Source: Taishania sp965247975 (GTDB taxonomy: Bacteria; Bacteroidota; Bacteroidia; Flavobacteriales_D; Crocinitomicaceae). Taken from it: a DNA stretch of 64,000 bases. The position numbers were made by a program, and so were the translations under genes. Position 1 is the first letter of the stretch, and every line of letters begins with the position of its first letter. Below the pieces are notes generated by a model, which was not told where the DNA came from, did no database searches, and saw only the letters and a list, made by a program, of their open reading frames with translations. This document shows positions 27,984 through 35,651 of this stretch, in pieces. The stretch spans positions 1,054,001 to 1,118,000 of the forward strand of contig OZ252050.1 in assembly GCA_965247975.1 (NCBI GenBank), in the 5' to 3' direction.

Positions 27984-28442
27984 ATGGTAAATATTTTTAT
28001 AGCAAACCTAGATTGGACGATTACGTCAGAAGATTTAAAAACAACTTTTTCTTCTTTTGGCGACGTGCATTATGCCCATGTGGTATACGAGAAAGATACA
28101 AAGCGATCAAAAGGCTTTGGATACATTGAAATGGAAAGTGCGGAATGTGCTATTCGAGCGATTGAAGCGTTGAACGGAGTTGAAATTAATGGTCGCGCCA
28201 TTGATGTGAAAATTGCTTCTCCAAAAACAAATCGTCCAGCGAAGAAACCAGCACAACCTGCGAAGAAACAGTACGGATCAAAAGAGAAATTTTCAAGAGG
28301 AAAGAACTTTAATCCGAGACATAATCAAACAACTAGTGAATTTCAAGCAGCACCGAAGTTTGAACAAGAAGCACCTCAAGCAGTTGAGACTCCAGAACCA
28401 ATCGTTCGTCGTGTTTTGAGAGCACGTAAACCAAAAGATTAA
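27984..28442 (+). CDS. RNA-binding protein with one RRM domain
   Basis: 152 residues. An N-terminal RRM (about 2-80) with RNP2 IFIANL (4-9) and RNP1 KGFGYIEM (43-50) is followed by a basic low-complexity tail (KKPAQPAKKQYGSKEKF) and a final basic segment RRVLRARKPKD. Short RRM proteins are common in Bacteroidota, act on single-stranded RNA in the cytoplasm, and are probably post-transcriptional regulators. RNP1 lacks the second aromatic position (Ile for Phe/Tyr). It starts 53 nt after the coiled-coil gene and 10 nt before the enoyl-CoA hydratase, so the three may be co-transcribed. Confidence 0.88.
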   Translation: MVNIFIANLDWTITSEDLKTTFSSFGDVHYAHVVYEKDTKRSKGFGYIEMESAECAIRAIEALNGVEINGRAIDVKIASPKTNRPAKKPAQPAKKQYGSKEKFSRGKNFNPRHNQTTSEFQAAPKFEQEAPQAVETPEPIVRRVLRARKPKD

Positions 28443-28452
28443 ATAGAACTCT

Positions 28453-29226
28453 ATGTCTGAAGCTGTCAATCAAGGTCATGTTGAATTCAACATTTCCGAA
28501 TCGGGTATTGGAACCATTGAATTTGGTCATCCGTTAAGTAATTCATTACCAGGTAAGATTTTAGAAAAACTGGCGCAAACAATTACTGATTTGGGAAATA
28601 ACTCAGAAGTAAAGGTAATTGTATTAAAATCAGCAGGCGATAAAGCGTTTTGTGCAGGTGCAAGTTTTGATGAACTAATTGCGATAAAAGATTTGGAAGT
28701 TGGAAAAAAATTCTTTTCAGGATTTGCCAACGTTATTAATGCATGTAGAAAATGTCCGAAGTTCATCATTGGTCGCGTGCATGGAAAAGCAGTAGGAGGT
28801 GGAGTTGGAATTGCTTCAGCGGTTGATTATTGTTTTGCATCAAAATTTGCCGATGTAAAGCTTTCGGAATTAGCCGTTGGAATTGGACCTTTTGTAGTTG
28901 GACCAGCAGTAGAACGCAAAATGGGACTTTCAGCCATGAGCGAGTTGGCAATCAATGCTACTGAATGGCGCTCAGCCGATTGGGCAAAAAGAAAAGGACT
29001 TTACACCGATGTTTACGACACAATTGAGGAAATGGACTCGGAAGTAGAAAAACTGGCACTTCGCTTAGCATCATCAAATCCTCAAGCAATGTCAATGCTC
29101 AAAACGATTTTCTGGCAGGGTACAGAAAACTGGGACACACTTTTAGCTGAAAGAGCGGCAATGAGTGGAACCTTGGTTTTGAGCGAGTTTACCATCAATG
29201 CGATTAATTCGTTTAAAGGGAAGTAG
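28453..29226 (+). CDS. Enoyl-CoA hydratase/isomerase family protein
   Basis: 257-residue crotonase-fold protein. Oxyanion-hole segments are AFCAGASFDEL (about 65-75) and GRVHGKAVGGGVGIASA (about 106-122). The first matches methylglutaconyl-CoA hydratase-like enzymes (leucine degradation) better than PaaG, but the catalytic Glu context (LSELAVGIGPFVVGP) is not enough to fix the substrate. It is 10 nt downstream of the RRM gene on the same strand. The N-terminus is slightly extended (MSEAVNQGHVEFNIS). Confidence 0.8.
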   Translation: MSEAVNQGHVEFNISESGIGTIEFGHPLSNSLPGKILEKLAQTITDLGNNSEVKVIVLKSAGDKAFCAGASFDELIAIKDLEVGKKFFSGFANVINACRKCPKFIIGRVHGKAVGGGVGIASAVDYCFASKFADVKLSELAVGIGPFVVGPAVERKMGLSAMSELAINATEWRSADWAKRKGLYTDVYDTIEEMDSEVEKLALRLASSNPQAMSMLKTIFWQGTENWDTLLAERAAMSGTLVLSEFTINAINSFKGK

Positions 29227-29238
29227 ACGGAGCTAGAC

Positions 29239-29266
29239 CTTGGATGTTGGATAATGGATATTGGAT
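29239..29266. repeat. Left heptamer array (inverted relative to right array)
   Basis: Four 7-bp units of the TCCAACA/TCCATTA type on the minus strand, seen on the plus strand as TTGGATGTTGGATAATGGAT. It lies between the enoyl-CoA hydratase stop and the 3' end of the four-helix-bundle gene, and is the inverted counterpart of the longer array at 29727. Confidence 0.75.
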
Positions 29267-29281
29267 TTTTAGCAAAATAGA

Positions 29282-29632
29282 TTATTGAATTATTTGTTTG
29301 AATTTTCTAATCTGTTTTATGATAATTTCAAGTTCTTTTGATAGTTCTAAGTATTCACTTTCTTCAACGAAATCTAATCTGAAGGATAAATAAAGTTGTG
29401 TTTCAATTTCATAAGCTGACCCCAGTGCGATTTCAAGAAAACGTCCAAAATCCTTATTTGAACTTCGTGACGCACCTTCTGCAATATTAGAGCAGACAGA
29501 AACTCCGGATCTTCTCAATTGACTGATTAGACCAAATTTTTCTTCATCTGGAAATTTTTTACTGATTTGGTAGATTTCCAAACATAATTCAATGCTGCGA
29601 TTGTAAAAATCTAGTTTTTTGTATTGATGCAT
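29282..29632 (-). CDS. Four-helix bundle protein (S23/IVP family)
   Basis: 116 residues of the family first known from intervening sequences of 23S rRNA genes. Family features are LDFYNRSIELCLEIYQISKKF at the start and SGVSVCSNIAEGASR followed by FGRFLEIALGSAYEIETQL. It forms a pentameric helical bundle in known structures; the role is unclear and nucleic-acid binding has been suggested. It is not inside an rRNA gene here but is framed on both sides by inverted heptamer arrays. The transcript would run from the long array to the short one. Confidence 0.9.
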   Translation of the reverse strand: MHQYKKLDFYNRSIELCLEIYQISKKFPDEEKFGLISQLRRSGVSVCSNIAEGASRSSNKDFGRFLEIALGSAYEIETQLYLSFRLDFVEESEYLELSKELEIIIKQIRKFKQIIQ

Positions 29633-29726
29633 TTCGGTAGGTATTAATAAATATTACATTGAAATTAGTAAATTCCATTTAAAATAGCAAAAAAAAACTG
29701 CAATTCGTAAAACATTATTCCAAATG

Positions 29727-29820
29727 TCCAACATCCATTATCCAACATCCATTATCCAACATCCATTATCCAACATCCAACATCCCTTATCCAACATCCA
29801 ACATTCATTATCTAATATCC
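29727..29820. repeat. Right heptamer array (13 units)
   Basis: Tandem 7-bp units alternate TCCAACA and TCCATTA: three pairs, then slightly altered units up to TCTAATA. The period of 7 means a reading frame repeats every 21 bp, which creates artificial Trp/Leu/Asp-rich ORFs. The array ends 35 bp before the rplM promoter. Confidence 0.85.
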
Positions 29821-29855
29821 TTAAACTTCTTCTGGTTTTCTTTCCAAAATAATAT

Positions 29856-29885
29856 TTGGTAATAAAAATGAATTTACTATCTTTG
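29856..29885 (+). promoter_or_regulatory. Promoter of the rplM-rpsI operon
   Basis: TTG at 29856-29858, a 19-nt spacer and TATCTTTG at 29878-29885: a near-perfect Bacteroidota promoter. The predicted start is near 29892, giving a leader of about 50 nt before rplM. Confidence 0.75.
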
Positions 29886-29940
29886 CACCCCATTTCAAGT
29901 TTGGAGTGGGAAATTGTCTTATTATATAAATTGTAAAATT

Positions 29941-30399
29941 GTGGATACATTAAGTTACAAAACCATTTCTGCAAACAAAGCAACTGCCGATAAGCAGTGG
30001 TTTGTAGTAGATGCTGAGGGCCAAACAGTTGGTCGTTTAGCGAGCAAGGTGGCGAAAATTATTCGTGGCAAACACAAGCCGAATTTCACCCCTCATGCTG
30101 ACTGCGGAGATAACGTGATTGTTATCAATGCTGAAAAGGTATCTTTTTCAGGTACTAAACTTGTTGACAAAGAGTACATCCGTTACACGGGTTACCCAGG
30201 AGGTCAAAAATCTTTAACGGCTCAAGAAATGTTGCAAAAGCACCCAGAGCGCTTGATTGAAAAAGCGGTGAAAGGGATGTTGCCTAAGAACACTTTGGGA
30301 AGTGCGTTATATAGAAATTTGAAAGTTTACACAGGAAGTGAGCACAAACAAGAAGCTCAAAAACCAACTGTGTTGAATTTAGATACATTTAAATTATAA
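29941..30399 (+). CDS. rplM: 50S ribosomal protein L13
   Basis: 152 residues starting at GTG (29941), which gives the N-terminus DTLSYKTISANKAT seen in Bacteroidota L13. A TTG nine codons earlier would add an unconserved leader. Family features are WFVVDAEGQTVGRLAS, the GKHKPNFTPHADCGD segment and KAVKGMLPKN. It binds 23S rRNA early in 50S assembly. It is followed 2 nt later by rpsI, the conserved L13-S9 gene pair. Confidence 0.96.
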   Translation: MDTLSYKTISANKATADKQWFVVDAEGQTVGRLASKVAKIIRGKHKPNFTPHADCGDNVIVINAEKVSFSGTKLVDKEYIRYTGYPGGQKSLTAQEMLQKHPERLIEKAVKGMLPKNTLGSALYRNLKVYTGSEHKQEAQKPTVLNLDTFKL

Positions 30400-30401
30400 G
30401 C

Positions 30402-30788
30402 ATGGATAAGATTATCACATTAGGAAGAAGAAAAACATCCGTTGCACGTGTTTATATGACACCAGGTAAAGGAACGGTTACAGTGAACAAAAAAGATTAC
30501 AAAGTTTTCTTTCCAGTTCCTGTACTTCAGTCAAAAATTGAACAACCTTTTAACTTAACAGATTCTATCGGTAAATTCGATGTAACTGTGAATGTAAATG
30601 GTGGTGGAATCAATGGTCAAGCTGAAGCGATTCGTTTAGGTATTTCACGTGCATTGGTAGAAGTGTCTGCGGACAATAAACCGTTGTTGAAAGAAGAAGG
30701 ATTGATGACGCGTGACCCACGTATGGTTGAACGTAAAAAACCAGGTCAACCAAAAGCACGTAAGAAATTCCAATTCTCAAAACGTTAA
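30402..30788 (+). CDS. rpsI: 30S ribosomal protein S9
   Basis: 128 residues. It begins ITLGRRKTSVARVYM and ends with the basic tail GQPKARKKFQFSKR, which reaches the tRNA anticodon in the P site. It directly follows rplM (2-nt gap). A 123-nt structured spacer separates it from rpsB. Confidence 0.97.
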   Translation: MDKIITLGRRKTSVARVYMTPGKGTVTVNKKDYKVFFPVPVLQSKIEQPFNLTDSIGKFDVTVNVNGGGINGQAEAIRLGISRALVEVSADNKPLLKEEGLMTRDPRMVERKKPGQPKARKKFQFSKR

Positions 30789-30834
30789 TATTTTTCGATT
30801 TTATATCGAATTTAAAGAAGTTGTTAAGTATCCA

Positions 30835-30872
30835 AACCTCGAAGTAACTTTCGATTCGAACCCTTCAAGGTT
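30835..30872 (+). promoter_or_regulatory. Candidate structured leader upstream of rpsB
   Basis: In the rpsI-rpsB spacer, AACC-tc-GAAG (30835-30844) can pair with CTTC-aa-GGTT (30863-30872), a stem with a symmetric internal loop. A second small hairpin (TTCGAT/ATCGAA) lies upstream around 30814-30830. S2 genes are often autoregulated through leader RNA, so this could be an S2-binding site. That is inference from position and pairing only. Confidence 0.35.
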
Positions 30873-30911
30873 GATTACTAGCGGAATGTAAACAATAAAA
30901 AAATTAAAAAA

Positions 30912-31808
30912 ATGTCAAAAGTAAGTTTTGAAACTTTATTAGATGCAGGTGTTCATTTTGGACACTTGAAAAGAAAATGGAACCCGGCAATGGCTCCGTA
31001 TATCTTTGATGAGAAAAAAGGTATCCACATTATTGACCTTAATAAGACAATTGCACAACTTGATCAAGCTAGTGCGGCAATAAAACAAATTGCTAAGTCG
31101 GGGAAGAAAATTCTTTTCGTTGCAACGAAAAAACAAGCAAAAGATATCGTAGCTGAAAGAGTTACTGCTGTAAATATGCCTTTCGTAACAGAACGTTGGT
31201 CAGGTGGTATGTTAACTAACTTTCAAACTACACGTAAATCTATCCGTAAAATGTCAAACATTGACAAAATGAAAACGGATGGAACTTGGACTACGCTTAA
31301 CAAAAGAGAGCGTTTGTTCAAAGATCGTCAACGTGATAAATTGGAGAAAAACTTTGGTTCTATCGCTGACATGACACGTCAACCAGCGGCATTATTCATT
31401 GTTGATATTTTGAAAGAACACATCGCAGTTGCTGAAGCACGTAAATTGAATATTCCAATTTTTGCAATGGTAGATACGAATTCAAATCCTAAGTTGATTG
31501 ATTTCCCAATCCCAGCAAATGACGATGCAACAAAATCGATTACAATCATTTTGGATACCATTTGTGATGCAATCAGAGAAGGTTTGGAAGATAGAAAAAC
31601 TTCAAAAGATGATTCTGATTCTGATGGTGAAGCGACTGAAAAAGTAGCAAGATCTCCAAGAGCAAAAGCGGAAGCGAAAGCTATTGCAGCTGAAGCATCA
31701 GAAACTGTTGCTGAAGAAGTAAAAGCGGTTGAAGAGAAAGTAGAAGCTGTTGTTGAAGAAGTAAAAGCAGAAGCAACTCCAGATTCAACAGAAGAGGAAA
31801 AAGCTTAA
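30912..31808 (+). CDS. rpsB: 30S ribosomal protein S2
   Basis: 298 residues. The core (1-235) is typical: FETLLDAGVHFGHLKRKWNP, WSGGMLTNFQT and AMVDTNSNP. A C-terminal acidic/alanine-rich extension (about 236-298, built from variants of EEVKAVEEKVEAV) is probably disordered or coiled-coil and goes beyond the standard length of about 240. It is followed by tsf after 31 nt, the usual rpsB-tsf order. Confidence 0.97.
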   Translation: MSKVSFETLLDAGVHFGHLKRKWNPAMAPYIFDEKKGIHIIDLNKTIAQLDQASAAIKQIAKSGKKILFVATKKQAKDIVAERVTAVNMPFVTERWSGGMLTNFQTTRKSIRKMSNIDKMKTDGTWTTLNKRERLFKDRQRDKLEKNFGSIADMTRQPAALFIVDILKEHIAVAEARKLNIPIFAMVDTNSNPKLIDFPIPANDDATKSITIILDTICDAIREGLEDRKTSKDDSDSDGEATEKVARSPRAKAEAKAIAAEASETVAEEVKAVEEKVEAVVEEVKAEATPDSTEEEKA

Positions 31809-31839
31809 TTAGTATTAAAAAAATAAATTAAAAAGCATT

Positions 31840-32670
31840 ATGGCAATTACAGCTCAAGATGTAAATAAATTACGCCAACAAACAGGTGCAGGTATGATGG
31901 ACTGCAAAAATGCGTTGGTTGAATCGAATGGTGATTTTGAAGTGGCAGTAGATATTCTACGCAAAAAAGGTCAAAAAATCGCTGCGAAAAGAGGTGAAAA
32001 CGAAGCGAAAGAAGGTGTAGTTTTTGCTCAAACAACTGAAGATGGTAAATTAGGTTTTGCCTTGACGTTGAATTGTGAAACAGATTTCGTTGCTAAAAAC
32101 GATGGTTTCCGTGATTTCGTTCAATCTTTGTTGAACATCGCAATTGCGAACAAAGCAAACTCTGCGGAAGAATTGAAAACAATGAAATACGACGACCGTT
32201 TGACTGTTGATGAGAAAATCACAGAACAAATTGGTGTAATCGGAGAAAAATTGGATCTTTCTGGATATGCTAAAATTGAAGCTGACAAAGTGGTTGCATA
32301 CAATCACCCAGGAAATCAATTGGCTACATTGGTTGCTTTGAACAGTGGATCTAACGAAGCGGAAGAAGCTGGAAGACAAGTAGCCATGCAAGTTGCTGCA
32401 ATGAATCCAATCGCTTTGAACAAAGACGGAGTGGATGCTCGTACTATTGAGCGTGAAATCGAAGTTGGAAAAGAATTGGCTATCCAAGAAGGTAAACCAG
32501 CTGAAATGGCTGACAAAATCGCTCAAGGTAGATTGGCTAAATTTTTCAAAGAAAATACATTGTTGAGCCAAGAATTTGTACGTGATAATAAATTCACTGT
32601 TGAGCAATTCTTGAATTCAACTGAAAATGGATTAACAGTTGTTGACTTCAAACGTTTATCGTTGAGTTAA
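31840..32670 (+). CDS. tsf: Elongation factor Ts
   Basis: 276 residues. The N-terminal UBA-like module is VNKLRQQTGAGMMDCKNAL (9-27). The conserved core segment LNCETDFVAKND (about 74-85) contacts EF-Tu, and a dimerisation region follows. It regenerates EF-Tu-GTP. It is the last gene of the translation cluster, closed by a strong terminator. Confidence 0.97.
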   Translation: MAITAQDVNKLRQQTGAGMMDCKNALVESNGDFEVAVDILRKKGQKIAAKRGENEAKEGVVFAQTTEDGKLGFALTLNCETDFVAKNDGFRDFVQSLLNIAIANKANSAEELKTMKYDDRLTVDEKITEQIGVIGEKLDLSGYAKIEADKVVAYNHPGNQLATLVALNSGSNEAEEAGRQVAMQVAAMNPIALNKDGVDARTIEREIEVGKELAIQEGKPAEMADKIAQGRLAKFFKENTLLSQEFVRDNKFTVEQFLNSTENGLTVVDFKRLSLS

Positions 32671-32690
32671 TTAACTAAAGAATAGAAGAA

Positions 32691-32726
32691 AGAGACCAAT
32701 TATCGCTGATAGTTGGTCTTTTTTTT
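32691..32726 (+). terminator. Rho-independent terminator after tsf
   Basis: GACCAATTATC-GCT-GATAGTTGGTC forms an 11-bp stem with one wobble pair, followed by eight T residues. Confidence 0.85.
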
Positions 32727-32753
32727 GATTAATTTTTAGGTACAAAATTCTCG

Positions 32754-32761
32754 TACTTTTG
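32754..32761 (+). promoter_or_regulatory. Possible -7 element for the ABC importer operon
   Basis: TACTTTTG matches TAnnTTTG and sits 21 nt before the GTG start of the substrate-binding protein. No well-spaced TTG element was found upstream, so support is weaker than for the other promoters. Confidence 0.4.
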
Positions 32762-32782
32762 GTTTTCATTTAAATTTAAATT

Positions 32783-33850
32783 GTGCTTCGATTTCTCTTT
32801 TTTATTTCGGTTGTTTTTTTGGTTGAAGGGTGCAATGAGAATTCAAAACCACCGGCAAAAAAAACGAATTCAAATGCGGTAAAATATGCCAAGCATTTTC
32901 GGTTTGGAATGGAAGGTGGTGAACAAATTCTTGTTTTACTCGATCCAGAAACTGGAAAAGAAGAGGCAAGAATTTCAAAAGATGAAATCCCAACGAAATC
33001 ACTCAAAATGGTTGTTTTATCAAGCACGCACATAGGAATGATGCATGTGTTGGGTGAAGAAAACAAAATTGTTGGTGTTTCGAACATGAATTATGTTGCC
33101 AACAAACAGGTAATTCAACATTTTAAGCAAGGTAAGTTGAAGGAATATGGCGAAGAAAACGCAATTCCACTTGAAAATCTGATAGCATCTGGGGCAAACG
33201 TTGTTATGTATAGTGGTTTTGGAAAAGAATTTCCACATCAAAAGCAATTGGAAAAGCTTGAAATAAATTGTTTAGCAAATTATGATTGGCGCGAAAATCA
33301 TCCACTTGGCAAAGCTGAATGGATTAAGGTTTTTGGATTTCTGCTTGGTAAAGAAACAGAAGCGAATGAATATTTCGAAAAGGTTGTAAAAGAATACAAG
33401 GATTTAAAGAAAAAAGCTTCTCGTTTAAAAAAGTCAAAATCGTTGATCAGCGGAAATGTGATTGGTGATTTGTGGTATGCTCCAGCGGGCGAGAGTTACA
33501 ATGCTGTTTTGTTTCAGGATGCGAACATCAATTATTTTTACGCAAATTCAAAAGGAACCGGCAGTATTTCACTATCGCTTGAACAAGTTTTGAAAGAAAA
33601 CAAAACCTGCGAATTTTGGTTAAATCCAGGCACAACAACGTTGACAAAACTTCAGCAAATGAATTCAAAAGCTGTTTTCATGAATTCGTACAAAAAACAA
33701 AACGTTTATTGTTATTCAAAAGAAGGGAATCGATTCTGGGAAATGAGTGCCGTTGAGCCTCAGAAAGTGTTGTCAGATTTAATTCAAATTTGCCATCCCA
33801 ATAGTGGTCTAACCAATAAAATGTATTTTTACAGCAAATTGGAAAAGTGA
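32783..33850 (+). CDS. ABC transporter substrate-binding lipoprotein (BtuF/FecB-like)
   Basis: 355 residues starting at GTG. The lipobox is LVEGC (Cys17), so it is membrane-anchored. The body fits the helical-backbone class III binding proteins for cobalamin, haem or Fe-siderophores: VVLSSTHIGMMHVLGEENKIVGVSNM in the N-lobe and a long connecting helix region (about 190-215). It overlaps the permease by 4 nt (GTGA) in a three-gene operon. The substrate cannot be read from the sequence; iron chelate or cobalamin are most likely. Confidence 0.85.
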   Translation: MLRFLFFISVVFLVEGCNENSKPPAKKTNSNAVKYAKHFRFGMEGGEQILVLLDPETGKEEARISKDEIPTKSLKMVVLSSTHIGMMHVLGEENKIVGVSNMNYVANKQVIQHFKQGKLKEYGEENAIPLENLIASGANVVMYSGFGKEFPHQKQLEKLEINCLANYDWRENHPLGKAEWIKVFGFLLGKETEANEYFEKVVKEYKDLKKKASRLKKSKSLISGNVIGDLWYAPAGESYNAVLFQDANINYFYANSKGTGSISLSLEQVLKENKTCEFWLNPGTTTLTKLQQMNSKAVFMNSYKKQNVYCYSKEGNRFWEMSAVEPQKVLSDLIQICHPNSGLTNKMYFYSKLEK

Positions 33851-34842
33851 CAACTGGTAAACAATATCTTCTTTTACTCATTTGTTTTTTTGCAATTCTG
33901 CTTTTTGCATTCATCCATTTATTTGCCGGATCCATTCAATTATCGTTTAGCGACTTCACAAACGGTTTGTTTAATTTTGATGCGGAGAATGTAAATCACA
34001 TTATTGCCCGAGACTTCCGTTTCCCACGAATGATGATGGCTATTGTTTCTGGAGCGGGTTTATCCGTTGCAGGTTTGTTAATGCAAAATCTATTTAACAA
34101 TCCATTAGCGGGTCCAGATATTTTGGGAGTAAGCACTGGATCAAGTTTGTTTGTTGCTTTTTCAATCATGACTGGAATTCCTTTTTTCATGGGCGATGTT
34201 GGAATTATTGCGAGTGCATTAATCGGTGCCATGCTCTTTGGATTAGTTGTTTTGGCTTTTTCAATGGTTGCCAAATCGCATTCTTCCTTGCTTTTAATTG
34301 GAATCATGATTGGAAGCTTTTCTGGTGCTTTTGTTTCCGTTCTACAGTCATTTTCTGATGCTCAAGAACTAAAGATTTTTACAATTTGGGCTATGGGTTC
34401 TTTGCAACAGGTTTCTTTTGATCAATTGTGGTTGATTGTACTTTTATTCTTAGTTGGAATTGGCTTTTCATTTCTTTTAGTTCGTTCGTTAAATGCGTTT
34501 GTTTTGGGAGCCAACCAAGCGTCGATGTTGGGAATCAATGTCAAATCGGTGCGGTTTCTTGTCATTGGAATCACTTCTTTGTTGACCGGATTGATCACAG
34601 CATTTTGCGGACCAATAGCGTTCGTAGGCTTGGCAGTTCCCAATTTGGTCAAAATCATTTTTAAAACACAAAATCATTTGATTCTGATCTCAGGAAGCAT
34701 TGCAGTTGGAGCTTGTTTTGTGTTGATCTGCGACATTTTTATTCAGCTTCTTGATGCTTACATTCATTTGCCAATCAACGCAATTACATCGATGGTTGGT
34801 GCACCTTTTATTATATTCATTATTCTTAAAAAGTTGAAATGA
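33847..34842 (+). CDS. FecCD/BtuC-family ABC permease
   Basis: 331 residues with about ten membrane helices. Family signatures are FRFPRMMMAIVSGAGLSVAGLLMQNLFNNPLA-type (about 56-86), LGVSTGSS, and near the C-terminus CGPIAFVGLAVPNLVK. Start codon is GTG at 33847, inside the stop of the binding-protein gene. It ends with a 4-nt overlap with the ATPase gene. It forms the inner-membrane channel of the importer. Confidence 0.9.
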   Translation: MTTGKQYLLLLICFFAILLFAFIHLFAGSIQLSFSDFTNGLFNFDAENVNHIIARDFRFPRMMMAIVSGAGLSVAGLLMQNLFNNPLAGPDILGVSTGSSLFVAFSIMTGIPFFMGDVGIIASALIGAMLFGLVVLAFSMVAKSHSSLLLIGIMIGSFSGAFVSVLQSFSDAQELKIFTIWAMGSLQQVSFDQLWLIVLLFLVGIGFSFLLVRSLNAFVLGANQASMLGINVKSVRFLVIGITSLLTGLITAFCGPIAFVGLAVPNLVKIIFKTQNHLILISGSIAVGACFVLICDIFIQLLDAYIHLPINAITSMVGAPFIIFIILKKLK

Positions 34843-35543
34843 TTCGTTTTGAAGGTGTTCATATTGGTTATTCTAGCTCTTTATTGCAAGTCAATTTCGA
34901 TGCGCTAAAAGCAGGACATACCTATGCCTTGATTGGCGAAAATGGAAGTGGAAAATCAACATTTCTCAAAACGATTTCAGGTCATATCAGCCCATTCAAA
35001 GGTGAAATATTGATCAACGGAACTTCAATAAGTTTACTGACCAAAAATCAGATTGCCAAGAAATTGGCGTATGTACCAACGCAAACTGGAGTTATTTCTT
35101 CCATGAATGCTTTTGATTTTATCGGTTTAGGAAGAACACCCTATTTAAATGCACTGGGAAGATTAACGAATGGGGATGTACAAATGATTCATGCTGCCAT
35201 GGAAGTGTTGAACATTGGACATTTAAAAAGCAAAATGCTCGACCAACTAAGTGATGGTGAACGTCAATTGTGCGCGATTGCAAGTGCTATTTGTCAGGAA
35301 ACATCGATTGTTTTGCTTGACGAACCAACCAGTTTTTTGGATTATAAGAACAAAGTAATTGTGCTGAAACAACTAAATTATTTGGCATCGGAACTTGGAA
35401 AATGTATTCTTTTTTCAACGCATGACCTTGATTTGGTCGCTATCCAAAAAGGATCAGTGATTTACAAAAGTAATTCCTCAAATACATTAAATCTTCTTTC
35501 CAAAACTCAGTCCAAAGAAGAACTTGTTGCGCTCGCATTTTAA
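34839..35543 (+). CDS. ABC transporter ATP-binding protein (BtuD/FecE-like)
   Basis: 234 residues. Walker A is GENGSGKST (33-41), the signature LSDGERQ is near 137-143, and Walker B is VLLDEPTS (about 158-165) followed by the H-loop FSTHDLD. The length fits the iron-chelate/cobalamin importer subfamily. The ATG overlaps the permease stop by 4 nt. Confidence 0.92.
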   Translation: MIRFEGVHIGYSSSLLQVNFDALKAGHTYALIGENGSGKSTFLKTISGHISPFKGEILINGTSISLLTKNQIAKKLAYVPTQTGVISSMNAFDFIGLGRTPYLNALGRLTNGDVQMIHAAMEVLNIGHLKSKMLDQLSDGERQLCAIASAICQETSIVLLDEPTSFLDYKNKVIVLKQLNYLASELGKCILFSTHDLDLVAIQKGSVIYKSNSSNTLNLLSKTQSKEELVALAF

Positions 35544-35601
35544 GTAAATCAACCAATCTTCTGTTGTTTGTCGCTATTATTTGTTGATTATCGATAATTT
35601 A

Positions 35602-35631
35602 TTGAGTATAGCTGTAACTTCCGTAACTTTG
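35602..35631 (+). promoter_or_regulatory. Promoter of the T9SS cargo gene
   Basis: TTG at 35602-35604, a 19-nt spacer and TAACTTTG at 35624-35631. The predicted start site near 35638 leaves a short leader before the ATG at 35652. Confidence 0.7.
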
Positions 35632-35651
35632 GTGAAAAGAATCTATTTATT

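Noticed and set aside
29738..29983. Minus-strand ORF rich in Trp, Cys, Leu, Met and Asp
   Set aside because: It is a translation of the heptamer array (21-bp reading-frame period) and overlaps the rplM promoter.
32050..32607. 185-codon minus-strand ORF opposite tsf
   Set aside because: It is rich in Ser, Phe and Cys as expected for the reverse strand of a highly expressed gene; tsf itself is certain.
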